Positions 57,103 through 64,000 of a stretch of 64,000 bases of DNA are shown here, piece after piece. The notes below the pieces were generated by a model. That model was not told the origin of the DNA. It saw only the letters and a program-made list of their open reading frames with translations, and ran no database searches. Numbering within the stretch: position 1 is the first letter of the stretch; every line of letters begins with the position of its first letter. Origin of the DNA: Dermanyssus gallinae (Eukaryota > Arthropoda > Arachnida > Mesostigmata > Dermanyssidae); NCBI GenBank assembly GCA_003439945.1, contig QVRM01002436.1, positions 1 to 64,000 of the forward strand. Reading direction: 5' to 3'. The translations under genes and the position numbers were made by a program.

Positions 57103-57800
57103 GTGCATATCATACGTCTAGAAGCAATTATAGCTTACTCCTCAGAGGGTTTTGGTGAGAGAAGGAATGATCAACCAGCGGCTGGGGGCCGTTACGGCGT
57201 CCGAGTGGGCGAAACCTATGGACAACCCAAGCTGGCTGGGAGCAGGGCTGACGGGGCATCATCTGAAGTATCACAATCAGATCCTAAAACGGATGCTGAA
57301 GCTTCGATGGCGACGCAGATGTATCTATCACCAGGGTGTAGACGAAAAAAGGGCCCCGTCGCAGAGTGCGATCAGCGTGGCAAAAGTTTACGCTGATGAT
57401 GTCTACGCGTGCGAAAAACCTTCATATCTTGTGAGCAACGTCAATTGGACAAGCTAAGAATGGGTGCGTCTCGTGGATCTCAGTTTCTGTGTTCGTTATG
57501 TTAGACGTCTGTGTTCGTATGTTAGACGAGATTGTCAATATGCCTTACGATGGTTTTTATAGCCCTAATGATCTAAAACCACCGCTCAGTTTGGCGAATG
57601 CGTGGCCATTCTCTTTCTCTTGTTGCTTGGCGTTCCGGAGCGCTGTCGGGGCTCTATGTATGCTACCTTCCACCATAAGACGAATCCCGGAGCTTGGCCG
57701 CTTCTTACTTGTAGAGGCAGGCGCCGACGACTTCGACGACTGGTTGGGTCTAAGCTGGGCTCTGGCTGAGGACCCAGTACCCGCCATCGTATAGTAAGCG
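57103..57800. other. GC-richer block with open frames on both strands, unrecognised
   Basis: Plus frames at 57103-57396, 57152-57457 and 57489-57794 are open. A minus frame from an ATG at 57787 (MAGTGSSARAQLRPNQSSKS) reaches a splice-like ACAA|GTAAGA near 57708, so it could be a first exon on the minus strand. The composition (Ser/Pro/Arg-rich) is not diagnostic. The block stands out from AT-rich surroundings. Confidence 0.3.
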
Positions 57801-58017
57801 TTTCCTTATTCGCCACCTGGGAACGCGCCCGGCAGGGAACCAGACCACCTCCTGGAAATTGGCGAAGTTTAGCCGCTTCTGATTGTCGGTAGGGTTGGAT
57901 TATTGCATTCGAATATTTATTATATTGCAATAGAATGCATATTATAATATGGATACATTGTTAGATCCGACATCTCAGTTACACCAGAGTGAGGTGCTCG
58001 AGAGACGCAGCTGCGCA

Positions 58018-58212
58018 CGTTGCCGAACCGATGCTTCCGGACATTGTTCTACACTGTCGGCCGCAGCACCGATGATTTTTTTAGCCAAACGAGCGCCCAG
58101 TGGTCTCCTACGACTGAGCAAATAACGTACTGAACTTGTCCTGTAAAACTATTGTACATCTACACGAATAGTGTTGTCACAAGGCCGGTTATATCAATCG
58201 TAAATTTCACGA
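58018..58212 (-). repeat. Interspersed repeat, copy 2 (see 49155)
   Basis: It shares GGACATTGTTCTACACTGTC and ACAAGGCCGGTTATATC blocks with 49155-49395, with many substitutions and a deletion of the middle part. Confidence 0.75.
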
Positions 58213-58219
58213 AATTCTC

Positions 58220-59390
58220 ACCAGCATGATTGACATGATCACCAGATGATGAATATTTTTACAATATAATTAATTATCAATTTATCATGCATACTACATT
58301 TTTACAATATTTGTGATCATTAACACATTTTTGCGTTCATCGTTTCGTAGCCCTACCTGTTCTACTTAAAACAAAGGCAGATCGTGGAGAGAGCAGAGCT
58401 GAGCGCGGAAACTTTTAAAATGTACCATCTGATTACACGGACGCTTTATATTTAATCCTGCTATAATATTTGTATTGGCATTGAAAGGTGGTTTTATCGG
58501 CTGGATCGTATATTGCTTGAGTTTTCACTAAAATAAAGGTGTGAGTGTTAAATAGTATATATATATATGCAAACATGACACTTATTGCATTCTGTTGCTG
58601 CTATATGACATAGTACGCTGTGTAGGTGACGGGTCGGCGAGAGAACGACTTTTTATCTAGTACTTTTGCACCTAGTTGTCAAGTTGCACCTGCCTGACCA
58701 ACGGTACACCACCATCCATCGCTCAAGAATAAGCACACAATTTGTCTGACCACCACTTAAATTGCTTACTGGTCTAAATGCCTACACATTTTTAATTCAC
58801 ATTCACTATTCATTATATATTCTTTATATCTAATTTTCTTTATATCACACTATTCATTATATATAAATATTTACAACTCAACAAAAGTATCTAAAATTGA
58901 ACTACAAAAAGCCTTGAAGCCATTGTTAAAGGCCCAAAATAGTTTCTCAAAAGCGGCTACATTATTGGAAGCAGGAGCCTTTACCATTGTTTACTTACAT
59001 TCGAGTGGCAGTCGTACACCGGGCAACGCTGGGCAACCAAAAACATCATGACGAGAAAAAGTATGTATCCTGTCAAACACAGGCCACCTCTATTTTTCCG
59101 CTTCAGGGTTTGCTCCACCCTTTGGCATTGCGCGGGCTAACGGGTTGTATGTGGTTAAATGTTTTATGTATAGAGCTTACGTTATAAACAATATTTTCGT
59201 ATGTATATATAATTGAGGATATAACAGAATTATTACAAGCGTTACCACCCCTCTACTAAAAATAAAAAGTGTACTTTAAGATTGAGTTCTGTCATAGACC
59301 ACGTATGCATTCAAGCGAACAAAAACATTTTGCGAGATTAAATAAATATTACTTTATTTTTTCATAAAAATGTATCATACGTTTTTATTC
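58220..59390. other. No gene recognised
   Basis: Very AT-rich. A 16-base block ACTATTCATTATATAT is repeated at 58804 and 58848. Confidence 0.5.
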
Positions 59391-59393
59391 GCT

Positions 59394-59396
<3 letters not shown>

Positions 59397-59425
<29 letters not shown>
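59397..59425. repeat. (TA)n microsatellite
   Basis: About 14 TA units. Confidence 0.97.
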
Positions 59426-59427
<2 letters not shown>

Positions 59428-59529
59428 AAATATATATTCAGGACATGTTACACATATCACAATAGATTAGCTAAGCCAATGTTCCTAATGGGCGCGTATT
59501 GAGACTGTCACGTGTCCGTTTCGATGTGG

Positions 59530-60010
59530 TCAGGCCGAGACCACTTTAGAAGTGTGCCCCGGAACGGTGGCAGCGTTTTCACGTTGTGTGTCAAGATCAA
59601 GACGTTGTCTGAAAAAGGACGACGACCTGTTATCACCGGATGACAGGGATAAAAAGGATGCGCCGCCACCAACCATAGAAGGGGCTAAGGAGTCGGTAAC
59701 GGTTGCATCCCAAACCAACATTTTTCCTCGCTCGAATGGTGTAAGTGTCATGCCATATGAACGTCTGCCGTCCTCCGCGCAGAGGCCTGGGGGTCAAGGA
59801 TGCATGGACGACCGCATGACCTACGGGCTCCGCTAACGGTCTCAATAATAGCGGCATGTCTCGGGCCTTGTCCTGCACCTCGGCGGCATCGATGAGGACT
59901 AACTATGTCTGCCCCTAGTCGTAGGCCTACTGCTATGCGAATCGACTCATCATCAAGAAGGGTACCTATGGAGCCACTGGTTGTGTCGTCGGCAGCTTCA
60001 TTAAAGAGAC
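59530..60010 (-). pseudogene. R2-like LINE fragment with restriction-like endonuclease
   Basis: Minus strand from about 59975: LLDDESIRIAVGLRLGADIV, SPHRCR, then after frame changes LCAEDGRRSYGMTLTPFERG and KMLVWDATVTDSLAPSMV. These are the post-RT motif and the endonuclease core (usually DGRRPDGMT-PW and WDVTCPDTLAPS). The catalytic PD has become SY here, while the second Asp (WDAT) is kept. The same family is seen at 25369-26000 and probably 36290. It is adjacent to a (TA)n array at 60031. Confidence 0.8.
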
Positions 60011-60030
60011 GTTATTGTACCTCGTCGTGC

Positions 60031-60077
60031 AATATATATATATATATATATATATATAATAGAGAGAGAGAGAGAGA
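60031..60077. repeat. (TA)n followed by (GA)n microsatellite
   Basis: About 15 TA units, then TAATAGAGAG and about eight GA units. Confidence 0.97.
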
Positions 60078-60079
60078 AA

Positions 60080-62070
60080 TATCTATAAAGGAACAACAAA
60101 CCGGAAGACATTGGTAGTTTTGGTTCAGTTTTTTTAATTTAATGCCGCCCTCGATCCGCCCTCGTATACGGGGATACGAGGGATAGTACTTGACCTTTTC
60201 ACCACTGAACGATTTAAAATAAATTTCATGATTTCAATATATTCTAACGGGATAGGTTTTGCTGTAAAAAAACAGCTATAGAGCCCCACAATGTGCTTCC
60301 CGTAGGTCTTTATCAGTTAGGGAAGTTCCTCGACGGGGAGCATTTTGTTAATTTTAGTGCACATGCGGTTCATGCCAGAACCTTGCAATACACTTTCTAT
60401 TATTAAGAAAGGGCTGGAAACCCTTGCAACAACACTGTTATTTGCTCAAATACAACCGGAAGTGACCGATTAATCGATGCGATCAAAGCTTTTTATAATA
60501 ACAATAATATATTTTATTAGATATCTGAACTTAGATCCTGCATATTTTATGAAAGAGCGCTTCGAACCTGCAACTCCTAGCTAAAGACATCGAATATTTT
60601 TCTCACCCCATTCCGATTAGAATTCGCATAGTTGGAAAATTTACGAATATGTAGTTTATTCTTGATTTGAAAAAGAAGAAAAAAGTTTCATTACCATTAA
60701 CTGTAGAGACTTGAGTTATAAATTAATGCTTTAAACATATGTTTAAAAATGCTATCGGCTAAAAGCGATCCGTATCGATTCCGTTTAGCACAGTGACCCT
60801 AAAACCTTTCAATAAGTCTTTGTCAACAATGGTCACTGAAGACTACAACTGGAACTGTAAAATGCGTACGTCTCTAAATGAACATAGGGAGTTCGGTACC
60901 ACACGAGGGTGTCGCCATTGAGCGACGATTGGCAATCAGTTTCCATAAATACATTCTCTCGTACCGCATTGTCGGACTGGCAATAATAAGCCCGACTGTT
61001 TCAGTCAGGTAACAGTGGTCCGTTGTTGTATCTGCGCTATAGGAGTATGTATAGTGTGAGATCAAGGGAGGACACTGTTGCTATTTTTATCAGAGGTCAG
61101 ACGCTCTATATTATGCATTATTGGATAGATTCCTTTAGCTAAATCAGTTTGAGGGAGAGAGAGAGATCAAGAGAGAAAATGCGTAATTAGCATTTTGCGT
61201 CCCGCTAGAACGACCTGATTAGATTTCCAAAAATATATATTTGCATATACATAATAGGTATGCATACACGTATAGAGTATTAGTTTATACCACTATCGGT
61301 ATTCGTGGTTTTCTAGTGAACGAATAGTAAATATAATATTGAACACGCGTACCTTTTTCTTGATAAGTAGTCAGTTCGTATTTGTTTGTTTGTAATTTGC
61401 GCCACTTTGGCTAAAATCATGTGTATCATGCGATTAAAAATTATTTGCTATATTGACCACCAACGATTAGTAGTTGGTTTCGTCTTTGTGTGCTTGCTTT
61501 CTCCTCAGCTCAGAAAAGATGCTCACGAGCCACTTTATGAAGGAGACAGTGCAGGAAAATACGCGTCATCGAATATGTGTTCCTTAATTCAAATGGCTGG
61601 ATCGCTTTGCCCGTTGCCAACAGTGTAACGATACATTGTAGTGCGTCAAATAACAACAAAAACAGGCGCAACTGCAGTGTACCGAATAATCTCACTCTTT
61701 TGCTTTGCCGCAACCCCGCCAGAACAACCGTTTTGAAGACCTCCATGCAAAGTATTCGACATTGAGATTTTTATCCTGCAAAAAAATCTAAGACAATAAA
61801 GTGATTAACAAGAGAAACTATATATATATATAATTTTTTTTTAGATAAGTCAGGAAGTTTCACCTGTAAGAAAGTTTTGCTCTATTACGCGGATGGCGAC
61901 TGGTGTTACGAACTAGGGTCGTCTGCAATTGTTTTAGTCTGTAAATGAGCAAATGTGTTTGTATTAAAAGTCTCAATTCGATAGCGCTCTACCTTTTCTC
62001 TTCCGCTTTCTCTACCGTAAAAAATGACTCCTACAAAGACGATAGTATCGTAATGGAACGTGGCAGCATG
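60080..62070. other. No gene recognised
   Basis: AT-rich. (GA)n near 61152-61166 and a short (TA)n at 61819-61833. An 80-codon frame at 61386-61628 has no domain. Confidence 0.5.
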
Positions 62071-62074
62071 ATTT

Positions 62075-62345
62075 AGGGGGCTGGTGCGTTATGCATAGTA
62101 CAGCTCCCGTTGTACTCCCGCTTTATGCATGGTTGTTATCTATTGGGGTGTCGCCGGTTTGATTCCCGTTGTTGAGCTATGCTCATCGAGATTAGATGAT
62201 AAACGATACCGCTGGGAGTCAGCGGCCATGCCGCCACAAGGACCGTTGAGCACATCCTAGATATCCCAATATGTACAACTATCGGTGCATTGAACAAATG
62301 CTTTACGGCGATTCCAAGTCCGTATGGAAACGAGAGGCAGTCTAG
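62075..62345 (+). mobile_element. SINE, most complete copy (head and body)
   Basis: The head GGGGCTGGTGCGTTATGC and B-box GCCGGTTTGATTCCCG (62145-62160) are followed by GAGCTATGCTCAT, ACCGCTGGGAGTCAGCGG, CCACAAGGACCGTTG, CTATCGGTGCATTGAA and GGCAGTCTAGAAC. It links the tRNA-like head to the body seen in the copies at 190, 14135, 34428 and 45390. No cloverleaf survives. Confidence 0.75.
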
Positions 62346-63028
62346 AACTAACAACAATTTTCTTTAAATTGTCAGTTTGGACACATGTTTAATTCATCGC
62401 ACGCACGATTTGCGCCCATTTGCTTGTAATTAGCCATGGCTACGTGAAACATGTCAATGTATATGTGCCGCATCGGCTTAACGAAGACATGATGAATCGC
62501 GGGTACACCTGCGCCTTTTAATGAGGAATTACAAGGAGCACTATTTTTAGCGTAACGTGATTAATGGCGACGAAATTGATCTACATCTACAACAACCGTG
62601 GCATAGAACGCCTATCTGGCAGAATTCGAAATACGTGGTACACTATTGGCTTGTGTGGAACAAAGTAATAATTGCCAGTGAGTTTTACTAACATCAGGTC
62701 AACAATTTAAAGCTTGGTATAAACGTCTCGAACGGTACAATATATGCGCCGTATTCCATCATGACAACGGCCGCCTGTATACACTTGTGGAGATTTGCCG
62801 CGAGTTGTTGGATTTGTTATTGGATATTCTACCGAACCATATTGCTATTCTTGCTTCGCGAAACTGTTGTCTGTTTTGATAGAAAACTTTCAAACTGGTA
62901 TTAAAAGGCACCTCGACCGCTCTTTTCCATTCGAAGCGAGTAAACTAGAGGGAGCTTGTACGACAAGGTAGCGCCGGGAAAAGTGTCAAAAGAGGAAGTG
63001 CTATATATATATTTATATACATATATAT

Positions 63029-63449
63029 CAGGGTCTCCCAGAATTCGTTCAATAAACTTTGGGATCTAGTACAACTCAAGAAGCCAAAATTATCTTCTAA
63101 AAATGCGTGACTGAGCGTGAAAGCTAAAATATAAGAATTGCAAAGAATTTCATTTTGTGAGAATTATTTTCAATACAACATTGATTCTGCTTTAAGCTAA
63201 CATAAAATACAATAACAGATGCAAAACTTTCCTCCAAACACCTAGGTATGACTGGCTTGACGATATGATGGGGCTCTCGCAATCGCAGATTTAGTGAAGA
63301 TGTGTCAGAATACAAAGCTTAATACAACCATATTTGGTAATTTCGGTTTCACTCCCAAAAATTACATGTCCGGTTTTCGTTCCATTAGATTTTTTTGCCG
63401 AGTTGTACAAGGGCCTCCAACTTTGTTGGGCGAATTCTGGAACACCCTG
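63029..63449. mobile_element. Non-autonomous DNA transposon (MITE) with terminal inverted repeats
   Basis: The left end CAGGGTCTCCCAGAATTCG (63029) and right end CGAATTCTGGAACACCCTG (63431-63449) are inverted repeats (15 of 19 by eye). Both ends are flanked by TA-rich sequence, as expected for TA target duplication. CAGGGTGTTCC ends and a TA target fit the Tc1/mariner superfamily. The 421-base interior has no transposase. Confidence 0.78.
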
Positions 63450-63514
63450 TATATATATGGAACAAATGTTTGACTTTGTCGTAAGAATCCGAGAGAACAT
63501 CCTGATAAGGCAAT

Positions 63515-63540
63515 GTATATATATATATATATATAAATAT
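63515..63540. repeat. (TA)n microsatellite
   Basis: About 11 TA units, followed by a T-run. Confidence 0.95.
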
Positions 63541-63564
63541 TTTTTTTTACATGAAAGATAAGAT

Positions 63565-63660
63565 GGATGGCCGGCGACTGGAGCACTAAGAGTGACTAGT
63601 TCGATCTAGATGCAACACATATCTTGTAAAACATTTTTTCTAAGATTTGCAGGCATAAGG
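63565..63660 (+). mobile_element. Possible SINE head fragment
   Basis: GATGGCCGGCGACTGGAGCA and ACTAGTTCGATCTAGATGC are in A-box and B-box positions, with the B-box weakly matching GGTTCGANNCC. No body homology was found. Confidence 0.3.
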
Positions 63661-64000
63661 CAGAAGGCTGTCACTCAGATAGACGATTAACTGCCCTCTC
63701 CGGTATGGCTGATCGACAGGCAAACTTAAGAGTTGAGAACAACCGGCTGTACCTTTAGTACAATCGATAACTATCTCGCGCTATTAAAATCACAACTATT
63801 AAATTATATTATTGGCCTGCACGGGAATCCTGTTTTGCACTTCAGCTTGGTATAGAGCTTGCAGACAAAATGTTCATGTGATCCGACATCGGTTCGAATA
63901 GAAATCATGTGTTCTTGATCGACTTACTTTGTAAAACGAACATATCGGCGTAGCTCTGTCAGCAAAAGTATGTTCAATAGTAATTGATTAACTAAGTTAC

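Overview
This window looks like nuclear DNA from an animal, most probably an arthropod. A mite or another chelicerate is my low-confidence guess, from the style of the retrotransposons. There are no operons or dense bacterial-type genes. Instead there are spliced-gene fragments, degenerate non-LTR retrotransposons of several lineages, a mariner relic, tRNA-derived SINEs and many (TA)n microsatellites. Exons were inferred by eye from reading frame, splice signals and family motifs. No similarity search was run.

Left part (1-26 kb): a segmental duplication in three copies: A (1 to about 6035, cut by the window edge), B (about 12650-19783) and C (about 24050-25361). Each carries all or part of one small two-exon gene. 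It encodes a single-pass membrane protein with a short N-terminal domain, one transmembrane helix and a Thr/Ala-rich mucin-like tail. Copy B is complete (exon 1 13643-13820, exon 2 15288-15973, AATAAA at 17415). Copy A shows the intron and exon 2. Copy C keeps exon 1 and is cut off in the intron. Downstream of the gene, A and B carry a degenerate R1-type retrotransposon joined to a second R1-like element. In A the second element is about 3.7 kb, with gag zinc knuckles, endonuclease, reverse transcriptase (RT) and C-terminus. B keeps only its gag start.

Middle (20-48 kb): mostly old retroelement fragments in both orientations. They include a CR1/Jockey-like element (21.7-23.6 kb), an R2-like fragment with a restriction-like endonuclease (25.4-26.0 kb), a LINE with endonuclease and RT (26.2-28.2 kb), more RT pieces at 32-33, 36.3, 40.3-41.1 and 46.6-48.4 kb, SINE copies, fold-back repeats and short tandem repeats.

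Right part (48-64 kb): AT-rich intergenic or intronic sequence. The one clear cellular-gene exon of known family here is at 50080-50236 (+). It encodes the third transmembrane helix region of a class B (secretin-family) G-protein-coupled receptor and has proper splice sites. Around it are a mariner transposase relic (55.3-56.1 kb), another R2-like fragment (59.5-60.0 kb), SINEs and a non-autonomous DNA transposon with terminal inverted repeats (63.0-63.4 kb). Arrays of (TA)n are frequent from 28.9 kb on and absent before it, so the duplicated left part has a different repeat texture.

The strongest leads are the tandemly multiplied membrane-protein gene, whose A/B divergence rises near its poly(A) signal, and the SINE and R2-like families. 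I did not find evidence for a wholly new biological system.
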